DNA of 64,000 nt from Pseudomonas sp. MUP55 (GTDB taxonomy: Bacteria; Pseudomonadota; Gammaproteobacteria; Pseudomonadales; Pseudomonadaceae), in NCBI RefSeq assembly GCF_034043515.1, contig NZ_CP138214.1:2418001-2482000 (forward strand). Reading direction: 5' to 3'. A model generated the notes under the pieces. That model was not told the origin of the DNA. It was given only the letters and a program-made list of their open reading frames with translations, and did not search any database. The position numbers and the translations under genes were made by a program. Shown piece by piece: positions 56,084 to 64,000 of the stretch (position 1 is the first letter of the stretch; each line of letters opens with the position of its first letter).

Positions 56084-56406
56084 TTGCCTGGCCGGGTGTA
56101 TTGCTTGAAGGCTTTTTCCAGCGCTTGTTCGCCGAGTCCGGGGATGGCCTCAAGCAATGTCTGGTCGCGGTAGACCAGCAGCATCGGGACACGATCGACA
56201 CGCGGATGCCTGGGGGTATTGGCACTGTTCAGGATCAGTATTTTGACCTGGTCCCGGTAAGGTTCGCTGGTGCGCATAAAGCGCGGCATCGCGTCATCAC
56301 ACGCCGTGCATCCCTGGGAAATGAATACAACGAATACGGGCTGCTTTGTATTGAGTTCGCGTTCAAATTCCGCTTTGTCTGCAATCACCGCATTGACATA
56401 GTCCAT
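56074..56406 (-). CDS. Thioredoxin-like protein with CTAC active site
   Basis: 110 residues with the fold order of thioredoxin: [18 protein letters not shown] (CxxC at C33 and C36), then [10 protein letters not shown] with the cis-proline, and a C-terminal helix. There is no signal peptide, so it is cytoplasmic. The CTAC motif differs from CGPC of thioredoxin 1; the redox partner is unknown. Confidence 0.82.
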   Translation of the reverse strand: MDYVNAVIADKAEFERELNTKQPVFVVFISQGCTACDDAMPRFMRTSEPYRDQVKILILNSANTPRHPRVDRVPMLLVYRDQTLLEAIPGLGEQALEKAFKQYTRPGNYS

Positions 56407-56473
56407 CGGGCGTCTCCCTGTAAGGCCTTGGCCTAAGCTAAGGCGCAGCGCTCCCCCGGTCTACTGTCAACTT

Positions 56474-56722
56474 TCACAGGTCGTCTTCACGCTCCATACG
56501 CTCGCGTGCCTTGCGCGCCTGGCCTGCGCACTTCCGGTATTCCTCATTGTCACGGGACGCCTTGGCTTCACGATAGTCATGGTGATTCTGGCTGGTGTAG
56601 TTGGTATCGAAGGCTTCCTTGAGTTTTTGCAGTTCTTCCTTGCAGTCGCGGCGGTCGTTGCTGGCAACGGCATTACCGGCAATCAGCGTGCCGATGATCA
56701 ACAGGCTAAGGCTGAGCTTCAT
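56474..56722 (-). CDS. Small exported protein of unknown function
   Basis: 82 residues: signal peptide (MKLSLSLLIIGTLIAGNAVA) and a 61-residue mature part that is charged, helical and contains two cysteines (DCKEELQ and YRKCAGQ), which could form one disulfide. AAGGA lies upstream of the ATG at 56722. I recognise no family; it somewhat resembles other small periplasmic charged helical proteins. Confidence 0.7.
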   Translation of the reverse strand: MKLSLSLLIIGTLIAGNAVASNDRRDCKEELQKLKEAFDTNYTSQNHHDYREAKASRDNEEYRKCAGQARKARERMEREDDL

Positions 56723-56737
56723 CAGTGCAGGGTCCTT

Positions 56738-56850
56738 GTAGGAGCGAGGCGGGCGGCTAGCCCTTGCTCGCGAAAAACGTCAACGATAACGCGGGCAGCC
56801 TGTTCTAACGGGTTGGCTGGGCGTTCTTCGCGAGCAAGCCCGCTTCTACA
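56738..56850. repeat. REPIN, family C (TGTAGGAGCGAG)
   Basis: TGTAGGAGCGAGGCGGGC...CTTGCTCGCGAA and the inverse TTCGCGAGCAAGCCCGCTTC-TACA. Same family as the nested copy at 42089-42188. It fills a third of the 385-base gap before the ABC transporter genes. Confidence 0.85.
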
Positions 56851-57067
56851 GGCTAGCCCATCGCATTGAATCTTCCATTCGCCCGGTATTGGTGCGCAGT
56901 AACACCGTCTGAGGCCTTGCGTAGCAATCTACCAATCAGTGATGGCGCAACGCCTAGGCTGTGCGGGTGGCTATCTCGCTGATACCCAAAGCATTTTCCT
57001 ACATCATATTTTTCTTTCGACACCTATGGCACACTTTCTGCTGTCTATTCCGTTGTTACATACTAAG

Positions 57068-57083
57068 TTCCGGTATAGCGGAA
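57068..57083. promoter_or_regulatory. IclR-type operator candidate before the ABC/glucosaminate operon
   Basis: TTCCG (57068-57072), GTATAG, CGGAA (57079-57083): a perfect palindrome 24 bases before the ATG at 57108. Its form, TTCCG-N6-CGGAA, resembles sites of IclR regulators, and an IclR gene lies in this operon. Confidence 0.6.
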
Positions 57084-57107
57084 TACACAACCCCTGGAGT
57101 GCTTGTC

Positions 57108-57956
57108 ATGCATCACCGACCTTCCGTGTTCAAAGCGTGTGTTTTTCTCTTCGCCGCATCGGCTACCGTTGCCAGCCTCGCGCAGGCAGCGGACAGCAAA
57201 CTCGATGATGTGCTCAAGCGTGGGCACCTCGTCGTGGGTACAGGCAGTACCAATGCGCCGTGGCACTTCCAGGGAGCGGATGGCAAGTTGCAGGGGTTTG
57301 ATATCGACATCGGCCGCATCGTGGCCAAGGGTTTGTTCAACGATCCGAGCAAGGTCGAATTCGTGGTGCAGTCTTCCGACGCGCGTATTCCCAACCTGCT
57401 GACCGACAAGGTCGATATGAGTTGTCAGTTCATCACCGTCACCGCCAGCCGTGCGCAGCAAGTGGCCTTCACCCTGCCGTACTACCGCGAAGGCGTGGGC
57501 CTGCTGCTGCCGAACACCAGCAAGTACAAGGAAATCGAAGACCTGCAGGCGGCGGGCGATGGCGTCACCGTCGCCGTGCTGCAGAACGTGTATGCCGAAG
57601 AGCTGGTGCACCAGGCGCTGCCCAAGGCCAAGGTTGACCAGTACGACAGCGTCGACCTGATGTACCAGGCCGTGAACTCCGGTCGCGCCGATGCCGCCGC
57701 CACCGACCAGTCTTCGGTCAAATACCTGATGGTGCAGAACCCCGGCCGCTACCGCAGCCCGACCTACGCCTGGAGCCCGCAGACCTACGCGTGCGCGGTC
57801 AAGCGTGGCGACCAGGACTGGCTGAACTTCGTCAATACCGCCCTGCATGAAGCCATGACCGGCGTCGAATTCCCCACCTACAAGGCGTCGTTCAAGCAAT
57901 GGTTCGGCGTTGACCTGCCAGAACCGGCGATTGGTTTTCCTGTGGAATTCAAGTGA
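57108..57956 (+). CDS. ABC transporter substrate-binding protein (amino-acid type), probable D-glucosaminate
   Basis: 282 residues: signal peptide (FKACVFLFAASATVASLAQA) and a family 3 solute-binding fold (LDDVLKRGHLVVGTG, GFDIDIGRIVAKGLF, ADAAATDQSSVKYLM). It delivers the ligand to the two permeases and ATPase that follow. The class takes polar amino acids; with the lyase and KDG-kinase-like genes downstream, the amino sugar acid D-glucosaminate fits best. The open frame back to 56961 is not used; GGAG precedes the ATG at 57108. Confidence 0.87.
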   Translation: MHHRPSVFKACVFLFAASATVASLAQAADSKLDDVLKRGHLVVGTGSTNAPWHFQGADGKLQGFDIDIGRIVAKGLFNDPSKVEFVVQSSDARIPNLLTDKVDMSCQFITVTASRAQQVAFTLPYYREGVGLLLPNTSKYKEIEDLQAAGDGVTVAVLQNVYAEELVHQALPKAKVDQYDSVDLMYQAVNSGRADAAATDQSSVKYLMVQNPGRYRSPTYAWSPQTYACAVKRGDQDWLNFVNTALHEAMTGVEFPTYKASFKQWFGVDLPEPAIGFPVEFK

Positions 57957-58008
57957 CCCGCACCAACCGGGGCGCGCTTGACGGCGCCCCATTCAGGTAC
58001 TGCCGACC

Positions 58009-58671
58009 ATGAATTATCAGTTGAACTTTGCCGCCGTGTGGCGTGATTTCGACACCTTGCTCGCCGGGCTCGGCCTGGGCCTGCAGTTGGCCTTGCTGTC
58101 GATCGCCATCGGCTGCGTGATTGGCCTGCTGATGGCGTTTGCCATGCTGTCCAGGCACCGGGCGTTGCGGGTGCTCGCTTCGGTGTATGTGACGGTGATC
58201 CGCAATACGCCGATCCTGGTGCTGATCCTGTTGATCTACTTTGCCTTGCCGTCGCTGGGCATCCGCCTGGATAAAATCCCCTCGTTCATCATCACCTTGT
58301 CGCTGTACGCCGGGGCCTATCTGACCGAAGTGTTCCGCGCCGGGCTGTTGAATATTCCCAAGGGCTTGCGCGAAGCCGGGTTGGCGATTGGCCTGGGTGA
58401 GTGGCGTATCCGCGCTTACATCACGGTGCCGGTGATGCTGCGCAACGTGCTGCCGGCACTGTCGAACAACTTTATCTCGCTGTTCAAGGACACCTCCCTG
58501 GCCGCTGCGATTGCGGTACCGGAGCTGACCTATTACGCACGCAAGATCAACGTCGAAAGCTACCGGGTGATTGAAACCTGGCTGGTGACGACCGCGCTCT
58601 ACGTGGCCGCCTGTTACCTCATTGCCATGCTGCTCCGTTACCTGGAACAGCGTCTGGCGATCCGTCGTTAA
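58009..58671 (+). CDS. ABC transporter permease 1 (amino-acid type)
   Basis: 220 residues, about five membrane helices, with the family EAA loop EAGLAIGLGEWRIRAYITVPVML that docks the ATPase, and VIRNTPILVLILLIYF typical of HisM/GlnP permeases. Lies 52 bases after the binding-protein gene. Confidence 0.92.
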   Translation: MNYQLNFAAVWRDFDTLLAGLGLGLQLALLSIAIGCVIGLLMAFAMLSRHRALRVLASVYVTVIRNTPILVLILLIYFALPSLGIRLDKIPSFIITLSLYAGAYLTEVFRAGLLNIPKGLREAGLAIGLGEWRIRAYITVPVMLRNVLPALSNNFISLFKDTSLAAAIAVPELTYYARKINVESYRVIETWLVTTALYVAACYLIAMLLRYLEQRLAIRR

Positions 58672-58683
58672 GGAGGGTTCCCC

Positions 58684-59346
58684 ATGTACCAATCGCCTAG
58701 CTGGCTGCATGAATTGTGGGTCGCCCGGGAGACGCTGTGGGCGGGTTTTCAGACCAGTATCTATTGCTCGGCGCTGGCCATTATCTTCGGCACCCTGATC
58801 GGTATCTTCGCCGGGTTGGTGCTGACGTACGGCAAGTTCTGGATGCGTGCGCCGTTTCGTCTGTATGTCGACCTGATTCGTGGCACCCCGGTATTTGTGC
58901 TGGTGCTGGCCTGTTTCTACATGCTGCCGGCGCTGGGTTGGCAGATCAGCGCGTTCCAGGCCGGCGCGGTCGGGCTCACGCTGTTCTGTGGCTCCCACGT
59001 CGCGGAAATCGTGCGCGGTGCGCTGCTGGCCATCCCCCGTGGGCAACTGGAGGCGGGCAAGGCGATTGGCCTGACGTTCTACCAGTCCCTGGGCTACGTG
59101 CTGTTGCCCCAGGCGCTGCGGCAGATCCTGCCAACCTGGGTCAATTCCTCCACGGAAATCGTCAAGGCCTCGACCTTGCTCTCGGTGATCGTCGTGGCCG
59201 AGTTGCTGCTGAGCACCCAGCAGGTCATTGCACGCACCTTCATGACCCTGGAGTTCTACCTGTTCGCAGGCTTTATGTTCTTTGTCATCAACTACGCCAT
59301 CGAGTTATTCGGGCGCTACATTGAAAAGCGGGTGGCCTTGCCATGA
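58684..59346 (+). CDS. ABC transporter permease 2 (amino-acid type)
   Basis: 220 residues with the EAA loop [23 protein letters not shown] and [19 protein letters not shown], a paralogue of the preceding gene; the two should form the channel heterodimer. AAGGAGG precedes the start, and the stop overlaps the ATPase start by 4 bases. Confidence 0.92.
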   Translation: MYQSPSWLHELWVARETLWAGFQTSIYCSALAIIFGTLIGIFAGLVLTYGKFWMRAPFRLYVDLIRGTPVFVLVLACFYMLPALGWQISAFQAGAVGLTLFCGSHVAEIVRGALLAIPRGQLEAGKAIGLTFYQSLGYVLLPQALRQILPTWVNSSTEIVKASTLLSVIVVAELLLSTQQVIARTFMTLEFYLFAGFMFFVINYAIELFGRYIEKRVALP

Positions 59347-60125
59347 ACCAACCTCAAACACTCCAACCGCTGCTGAACATTCGTGGCCTGCGCAAGCAAT
59401 ACGGCGACGTGGAAGTGCTCAAGGGCGTGGACCTGAGCATGCAGCGCGGCAACGTGGTGACCTTGATCGGCTCCAGCGGCTCGGGCAAGACCACCCTGTT
59501 GCGTTGCGTCAACCTGCTGGAAGAATTCCAGGGCGGGCAGATTACCCTCGATGGCGAGTCCATCGGCTACAGCGACGTGGCTGGCAAGCGTGTGCGCCAC
59601 CCCGAGCGGGTGATCGCCCAGCACCGGGCCATGACCGGTATGGCGTTCCAGCAGTTCAACCTGTTCCCGCATTTGACGGCGCTGCAGAACGTGACCCTGG
59701 GCTTGTTGAAAGTTAAGAAAATGCCTAAGGACGAGGCTGTGTCGCTCGCGGAAAAATGGCTTGACCGTGTGGGACTTCTGGAACGTCGCAATCATTTTCC
59801 CGGTCAGTTGTCCGGCGGCCAGCAGCAGCGCGTGGCGATTGCGCGGGCGATTGCGATGAACCCCAGCCTGATGCTCTTTGACGAAGTCACCTCGGCCCTC
59901 GACCCCGAGCTGGTGGGTGAAGTGCTCAGCGTGATCAAGGGGCTGGCGGAGGAGGGCATGACCATGTTGCTGGTCACCCATGAAATGCGCTTTGCCTATG
60001 AAGTCTCGGACCAGATCGTCTTCATGAACCAGGGCCGCATCGAAGAGCAGGGATCGGCCAAAGACATTTTCGAGCGGCCGCAGTCGCCGCGTCTGGCGGA
60101 ATTTCTCAAGAACATTCGTTTTTAA
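59343..60125 (+). CDS. ABC transporter ATPase (amino-acid type)
   Basis: 260 residues with Walker [11 protein letters not shown]-loop [11 protein letters not shown], signature LSGGQQQR, Walker [15 protein letters not shown] and the switch histidine in LVTHEMRFA. Energises the uptake system. Confidence 0.94.
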   Translation: MNQPQTLQPLLNIRGLRKQYGDVEVLKGVDLSMQRGNVVTLIGSSGSGKTTLLRCVNLLEEFQGGQITLDGESIGYSDVAGKRVRHPERVIAQHRAMTGMAFQQFNLFPHLTALQNVTLGLLKVKKMPKDEAVSLAEKWLDRVGLLERRNHFPGQLSGGQQQRVAIARAIAMNPSLMLFDEVTSALDPELVGEVLSVIKGLAEEGMTMLLVTHEMRFAYEVSDQIVFMNQGRIEEQGSAKDIFERPQSPRLAEFLKNIRF

Positions 60126-60140
60126 TCAGGAGCTATTTCT

Positions 60141-60530
60141 ATGAGCATTACTCGTTACGGTACCGGCAGCACCGCCGGCGGCGGCCAGCCACGGCCCTTC
60201 GCGCGCGCCGTAGAGGCCGATGGCTGGCTGTATGTGTCGGGCCAGGTGCCGGCGGTGGACGGTGAGATCATCAACGGCGGCATCATCGAGCAAACCCGCC
60301 AGACCCTGCGTAACGTGGTGGCGATTCTTGAAGAGGCCGGCTACGAATTGAAAGATGTGGTGCGCGTCGGCGTGTGGTTGGAAGACCCGCGGGACTTCTG
60401 GAGTTTCAACAAAGTGTTTGGCGAATACTTCACCCCGGAACACGCCCCGGCGCGTGCGTGTGTGCAGGCCAGCATGATGGTCGATTGCAAGGTTGAGATC
60501 GATTGCGTGGCCTACAAGAAAAAGGGCTAA
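60141..60530 (+). CDS. RidA-family imine/enamine deaminase
   Basis: 129 residues with the RidA catalytic arginine R105 and C107 in PARACVQASMM, and the YVSGQVPAVDGEI strand. RidA hydrolyses reactive enamine/imine intermediates released by PLP-dependent lyases. Its place in an operon with a PLP enzyme that should release ammonia is therefore logical: it would clear the enamine formed from D-glucosaminate. 15 bases after the ATPase gene, with AGGAG. Confidence 0.9.
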   Translation: MSITRYGTGSTAGGGQPRPFARAVEADGWLYVSGQVPAVDGEIINGGIIEQTRQTLRNVVAILEEAGYELKDVVRVGVWLEDPRDFWSFNKVFGEYFTPEHAPARACVQASMMVDCKVEIDCVAYKKKG

Positions 60531-60562
60531 ATGGCCTCACTCTTGAAGCCACACTGGACCAG

Positions 60563-60650
60563 TGTGGAAGGGGGCTTGCCCCCGATAGCGGTGTCTCAGT
60601 AACAGATGTGTCCACTGGCACACCGTCATCGGGGCAAGGCCCCTCCCACA
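60563..60650. repeat. REPIN, family A
   Basis: TGTGGAAGGGGGCTTGCCCC ... GGGGCAAGGCCCCTCCCACA, inside the operon between ridA and the IclR gene. Confidence 0.85.
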
Positions 60651-60694
60651 GGGATCACTGTGCCGCACATACTTTGTCAGGACCCAATACTGCC

Positions 60695-61459
60695 ATGACC
60701 GAAGACACCATCAAACGCCGCGCCAAAGGCCTGGACCGTGCGTTCGATATCCTCGATTTTCTCAAGGAAATCGGCCAGCCACTGCGCCCGAATGATATCG
60801 CCAGTGGCATCGGCAGCCCCAAGTCCACGGTCTACGAGCTGGTTGCCTCGCTGCTCGAGCGCCGTATCCTGGAAACCGTGGGCAAGGACGGTCACGTCTA
60901 CCTGGGACGCCAGCTGTATTTCCTCGGCCAGGCGCACCTGCGTCACTTCGACCTGACCCGCGAGGCCGACCACGCCTTGCAGGAAATCGTCAGCCAGACC
61001 CACGAAACCGCACAGATGTGCCTGCTCAATGGGCGCAAATACACGGTGGCGCTGATGCGCGAAGGCGAGCGGCATTTCCGTATCTCCTCGGACATCGGCG
61101 AAAACGCGCCAATCCCCTGGACCGCCTCCGGGCGCCTGTTGCTCGGGCACTTGAGCGACCGGCAAATCATCGACCTGATCGACCCCGACGACTTCATCCT
61201 GCCCGATGGCCAGCGCCTGCCACTGGAGACCTTTCTGGCGCAGATCCGCCAGGCCACCCTCGATGGGTTCTTTTCCTTCGACAGCGTGGCCGACACCTTT
61301 ACCCATTGCTTTGCCGCGCCGGTGCGCGACGCGCAGGGCGTCAGCATTGCGACGCTGTGCATCGTCGCCCCGCGGGCCGATGCGAGCAAAAACTATAACG
61401 ACTATCGCCGGGTGCTGATCGACAGCGCCAACCACCTGGCCCGGCGTATCAACGAATAG
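60695..61459 (+). CDS. IclR-family regulator
   Basis: 254 residues: winged helix (LDFLKEIGQPLRPNDIASGIGSPKSTVYELV, 17-47) and an IclR effector domain (CLLNGRKYTVALMREGERHFRISSDIGENAPIPWTASGRLLLGHL). It lies within the operon whose promoter carries an IclR-type palindrome, so local control by inducer (glucosaminate or KDG) is likely. Start at 60695 is the first ATG after the REPIN; the in-frame upstream stretch crosses the REPIN. Confidence 0.9.
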   Translation: MTEDTIKRRAKGLDRAFDILDFLKEIGQPLRPNDIASGIGSPKSTVYELVASLLERRILETVGKDGHVYLGRQLYFLGQAHLRHFDLTREADHALQEIVSQTHETAQMCLLNGRKYTVALMREGERHFRISSDIGENAPIPWTASGRLLLGHLSDRQIIDLIDPDDFILPDGQRLPLETFLAQIRQATLDGFFSFDSVADTFTHCFAAPVRDAQGVSIATLCIVAPRADASKNYNDYRRVLIDSANHLARRINE

Positions 61460-61468
61460 GAATTTTCC

Positions 61469-62677
61469 ATGTCTGCCTTCAATGCCGTTGAAAAAGGCGC
61501 CGCTGCGGTTGGCGCTCATCTGGTCCGTGACGTCAGCCTGCCGGCCCTGGTGCTGCACCACGCAGCCCTGGAACACAACATCCGCTGGATGCAAAAATTT
61601 GTCAGCGACAGCGGCGCGCAGTTGGCGCCCCACGGCAAGACCAGCATGATGCCGGCGTTGTTCCAGCGTCAGCTCGCCCAGGGCGCCTGGGGTATCACCC
61701 TGGCCACTGCGGTGCAGACCCGCGCCGCCTACGCCGGTGGCGTGCGCCGCGTGCTGATGGCCAACCAACTGGTGGGCGCGCCAAACATGGCGCTGATCGC
61801 CGACCTGCTGGCCGACCCGGATTTCGATTTTCACTGCATGGTCGACCACCCGGACAACGTCGCCGACCTGGGCCTGTTCTTCGCTGCCCGTGGCCTGCGC
61901 CTGAACGTGATGATTGAATACGGCGTGGTCGGCGGTCGTTGTGGCTGTCGCAGTGAGCAAGAGGTACGCGAGCTGGCAGAAGCGATCAAGGCCCAGCCGG
62001 CCCTGGCCCTTACCGGTATCGAAGGCTACGAAGGCGTGATCCACGGTGACCAGGCGATCAGCGGTATTCGTGCGTTCGCGGCCAGCCTGGTGCGCCTGGC
62101 GGTGGACCTGCAAGACCAGGCTTATTTCGACCTGGCCAAGCCGATCGTGACCGCTTCGGGTTCGGCCTGGTATGACCTGATCGCCGAGTCGTTCGAGGCG
62201 CAGAATGCCGCCGGCCGCTTCCTCAGCGTGTTGCGCCCCGGCAGCTACGTGGCCCACGACCATGGCATCTACAAGGAAGCGCAATGTTGCGTGCTCGACC
62301 GTCGCAGCGACCTCACCGAGGGCTTGCGTCCGGCCCTGGAAGTCTGGGCTCATGTGCAATCGATGCCGGAACCGGGCTTTGCGGTGATCGCCCTGGGCAA
62401 GCGCGACGTGGCCTACGACGCCGGCTTGCCGGTGCCACTCAAGCGCTACAGGGCCGGCGTGGTGCCGGCCGAAGGCGATGATGTCAGCGCGTGCAAGGTC
62501 ACTGCGGTAATGGACCAGCATGCGTTCATGAGCGTGGCGCCGGGGGTTGAGCTGCGCATCGGTGACATCATCTCGTTCGGCACCTCCCACCCGTGCCTGA
62601 CCTTCGACAAGTGGCAGGTGGGGTGCCTGGTGGATGAACAACTGCAGGTGATCGAGTCCCTGCGTACCTGCTTCTAG
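61469..62677 (+). CDS. Fold-type III PLP enzyme (D-threonine aldolase/D-serine dehydratase-like), probable D-glucosaminate dehydratase
   Basis: 402 residues. The PLP lysine is K57 in QLAPHGKTSMMPAL. The C-terminal metal site is DQHAFMSV ... FGTSHPCLTFDKW, with His and Cys as in D-serine dehydratase and D-threonine aldolase. The fold class acts on D-amino acids. Linked genes, a KDG-type kinase, RidA and an amino-acid ABC importer, point to D-glucosaminate ammonia-lyase, which gives 2-keto-3-deoxygluconate and ammonia. D-threonine or D-serine is the alternative. 9 bases after the IclR gene. Confidence 0.82.
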   Translation: MSAFNAVEKGAAAVGAHLVRDVSLPALVLHHAALEHNIRWMQKFVSDSGAQLAPHGKTSMMPALFQRQLAQGAWGITLATAVQTRAAYAGGVRRVLMANQLVGAPNMALIADLLADPDFDFHCMVDHPDNVADLGLFFAARGLRLNVMIEYGVVGGRCGCRSEQEVRELAEAIKAQPALALTGIEGYEGVIHGDQAISGIRAFAASLVRLAVDLQDQAYFDLAKPIVTASGSAWYDLIAESFEAQNAAGRFLSVLRPGSYVAHDHGIYKEAQCCVLDRRSDLTEGLRPALEVWAHVQSMPEPGFAVIALGKRDVAYDAGLPVPLKRYRAGVVPAEGDDVSACKVTAVMDQHAFMSVAPGVELRIGDIISFGTSHPCLTFDKWQVGCLVDEQLQVIESLRTCF

Positions 62678-62690
62678 ACCGAGTCGCGCC

Positions 62691-62757
62691 CATCGGGGGC
62701 AGCCCCCTCCCCACATGTTGCATGCATTTCCCTGTGGGAGGGGGCTTGCCCCCGATG
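62691..62757. repeat. Two family-A REP halves, outward facing
   Basis: ATCGGGGGCAGCCCCCTCCC at 62692 and TGTGGGAGGGGGCTTGCCCC at 62733: two arms in the reverse order to a normal REPIN, giving another hairpin of the same type. Confidence 0.75.
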
Positions 62758-62786
62758 AGTCCACCAGCCCCACCGAGACAGCAGCC

Positions 62787-63695
62787 ATGAACAGCCAACC
62801 CCGCATCGCCCTCATCGGCGAATGCATGATCGAACTGCAACACCGCGCCGATGGCAGCCTGCACCAGAGCTTCGGCGGCGATACCCTGAATACGGCCGTG
62901 TACCTGCGCCGCGAGCTGGGCGATATCGGCACCGTTGACTATGTCACGGCGTTGGGCGATGACAGCTTCAGCGATGCCATGTGCCAGCAGTGGGCCGACG
63001 AAGGCCTGGGTCTGGGCATGGTGCAACGTTTGCCCGGACGCCTGCCGGGTTTGTACTGCATCCAGACCGACGCCAACGGCGAGCGCAAATTTCTGTATTG
63101 GCGCAACGAAGCCGCGGTGCGCGACTGTTTCACCACGCCGGCCGCCGAGCCGATCCTGGCCGCTTTGCCGGGCTATGACCTGGTGTATTTCAGCGGTATC
63201 ACCCTGGCGGTGTTGGGCGAAGTCGGCCGCGAGCGCTTGCTGCAAGCCCTGAAAGAAACCCGTGATCGCGGCGCCAAGGTGGTGTTCGACAACAATTACC
63301 GGCCGCGTTTGTGGGCCAGCGTCGAGGCGGCGCGGGTGGCGTATCGCAAGGTGTTGGCAGCGGTGGACATCGCCTTGCTGACTGAAGACGACGAGCGCGC
63401 ACTGTTTGGCTATGAAGACGATGAACAGGTGTTTGCGGCGTATCCGCAGATCGAAGAAGTGGTGCTCAAGCGCGGCGCGGACGCGTGCCTGATTCGCTGC
63501 GCAGGCGAGCGCTTTGCCGTGCCGGCGTTAAAGGTGGAGAAGGTGGTGGACACCACAGCGGCCGGCGATTCGTTCAGTGCAGCGTACTTGGCCAGTCGGC
63601 TCCAGGGTGGGTCGCCTGCGCAGGCGGCATTGGCTGGGCATCGGTTGGCGAGCCAGGTCATCCAGGTGCCTGGGGCCTTGATCCCCAAGAGGTGA
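62787..63695 (+). CDS. kdgK: PfkB-family sugar kinase, 2-keto-3-deoxygluconate kinase-like
   Basis: 302 residues: N-terminal IALIGECMIELQ and the sugar-binding FGGDTLNTAVYLRRELG, then the C-terminal PfkB signature DTTAAGDSFSAAYLA with the catalytic aspartate. The GGDTLN form is typical of KDG kinases. It would phosphorylate 2-keto-3-deoxygluconate to KDPG, feeding the Entner-Doudoroff aldolase. Together with the preceding lyase it completes a two-step route from glucosaminate. Confidence 0.87.
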   Translation: MNSQPRIALIGECMIELQHRADGSLHQSFGGDTLNTAVYLRRELGDIGTVDYVTALGDDSFSDAMCQQWADEGLGLGMVQRLPGRLPGLYCIQTDANGERKFLYWRNEAAVRDCFTTPAAEPILAALPGYDLVYFSGITLAVLGEVGRERLLQALKETRDRGAKVVFDNNYRPRLWASVEAARVAYRKVLAAVDIALLTEDDERALFGYEDDEQVFAAYPQIEEVVLKRGADACLIRCAGERFAVPALKVEKVVDTTAAGDSFSAAYLASRLQGGSPAQAALAGHRLASQVIQVPGALIPKR

Positions 63696-63710
63696 ATGGC
63701 CGCCTGCGGC

Positions 63711-63797
63711 GGATCGGGGGCAAGCCCCCTCCCACAGTTAACCGCGCTTTAACTGAAGGAATGCAGCCGAATGTGGGAGGGGGCTTGCCCCCGATGG
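63711..63797. repeat. Two family-A REP arms, outward facing
   Basis: GATCGGGGGCAAGCCCCCTC...CCACA at 63712 and TGTGGGAGGGGGCTTGCCCC at 63772, between kdgK and the convergent ppiC gene; may end transcription from both sides. Confidence 0.8.
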
Positions 63798-63814
63798 CGA
63801 TCTAAAGACAACCC

Positions 63815-64000
63815 TCAATCGCGGTAAAACACCTGCACCAGGTGATACCCAAACTTGCTCTTGATCGGCCCGTGAACCACCTTCACTGGCTTCTTGAAGA
63901 TCACCGCATCAATAGCCCCCACCATCTGCCCCGGCCGCACTTCACCCAGGTCTCCACCGCGTTTGCCCGACGGGCAGGTGGAGTACTTCTTGGCCAGCAC
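63815..64000 (-). CDS. ppiC: Parvulin-type peptidyl-prolyl isomerase, C-terminal part
   Basis: 61 residues visible, cut by the window end; the frame is open at 64000. The run [20 protein letters not shown] ... PGQMV ... [11 protein letters not shown] is the C-terminal two thirds of a PpiC-type parvulin, with the usual [11 protein letters not shown] loop and the catalytic histidine in FGYH. It aids folding by cis-trans isomerisation of peptidyl-prolyl bonds in the cytoplasm. Confidence 0.9.
   Translation of the reverse strand: MLAKKYSTCPSGKRGGDLGEVRPGQMVGAIDAVIFKKPVKVVHGPIKSKFGYHLVQVFYRD

Noticed and set aside
60677..62932. 751-residue minus-strand open frame
   Set aside because: Runs antisense through the IclR and PLP-enzyme genes and two REP repeats; no domain.

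Overview
The window is a piece of chromosome from a fluorescent Pseudomonas, very probably of the P. fluorescens group. The grounds are high GC, a pyoverdine maturation locus (pvdF, pvdO, pvdN, pvdM, pvdP), an OprD porin, and dense REPIN-type palindromes in most gaps (TGTGGGAGGGGGCTTG...CAAGCCCCCTCCCACA and three other families). No rRNA, tRNA, CRISPR array or prophage was seen.

Layout. 1-6.6 kb: pyoverdine tailoring genes; pvdMNO and pvdP diverge from an intergenic region with two perfect PvdS (iron-starvation sigma factor) boxes, one per direction. 6.8-17 kb: a Fic protein with its own wing-helix and a palindrome at its start, a hotdog thioesterase, two GlxA-type AraC regulators, an exported 13-residue-repeat protein, a pirin, and two convergent winged-helix/NB-ARC regulators, one truncated. 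17.2-21.4 kb: a LysR regulator and a monooxygenase-like/amidohydrolase/isochorismatase-type hydrolase operon. 21.5-22.75 kb: an IS110-family element inserted in a REPIN. 22.8-25.7 kb: LysR, AraC and a GGDEF protein with a degenerate active site. 26-32.5 kb: TonB-dependent receptor, beta-propeller phytase, ExbB, ExbD and TonB, with Pho-box-like repeats before the receptor and before exbB, which reads as a phosphate-starvation phytate system. 32.8-34.0 kb: an IS3-family element, also inserted in a REPIN. 34-43.1 kb: an organosulfur-type operon (thiol dioxygenase, four-domain rhodanese, sulfonate-type binding protein, flavin monooxygenase, acyl-CoA-dehydrogenase-like protein, 2-hydroxyacid dehydrogenase), a divergent LysR gene and a class II aldolase. 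43.2-56.7 kb: transketolase, a YdcH-like protein, HglS, OprD, a large glycosidase, an SCP2 protein, a histidine phosphatase, SohB, a TerC/CBS protein and small proteins. 57-63.7 kb: an amino-acid-type ABC transporter, RidA, IclR, a PLP lyase and a KDG-kinase-like kinase, best explained as D-glucosaminate use. The window ends inside a parvulin gene.

The most striking item is the IS110 element. Its 5' non-coding end can fold into two loops. One carries guides matching the REPIN half-site it sits in (GCCCC on the left, TGTGGGAG against CTCCCACA on the right of a CT core). The other matches the element's own ends (ACAGTTG and ACAAG). Joining the ends also creates a promoter-like TTGCTT-17-TAGACT across the junction. 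This is the architecture of a bridge-RNA-guided recombinase aimed at the host's own REPINs. All functions are inferred from sequence alone; no database search was run.
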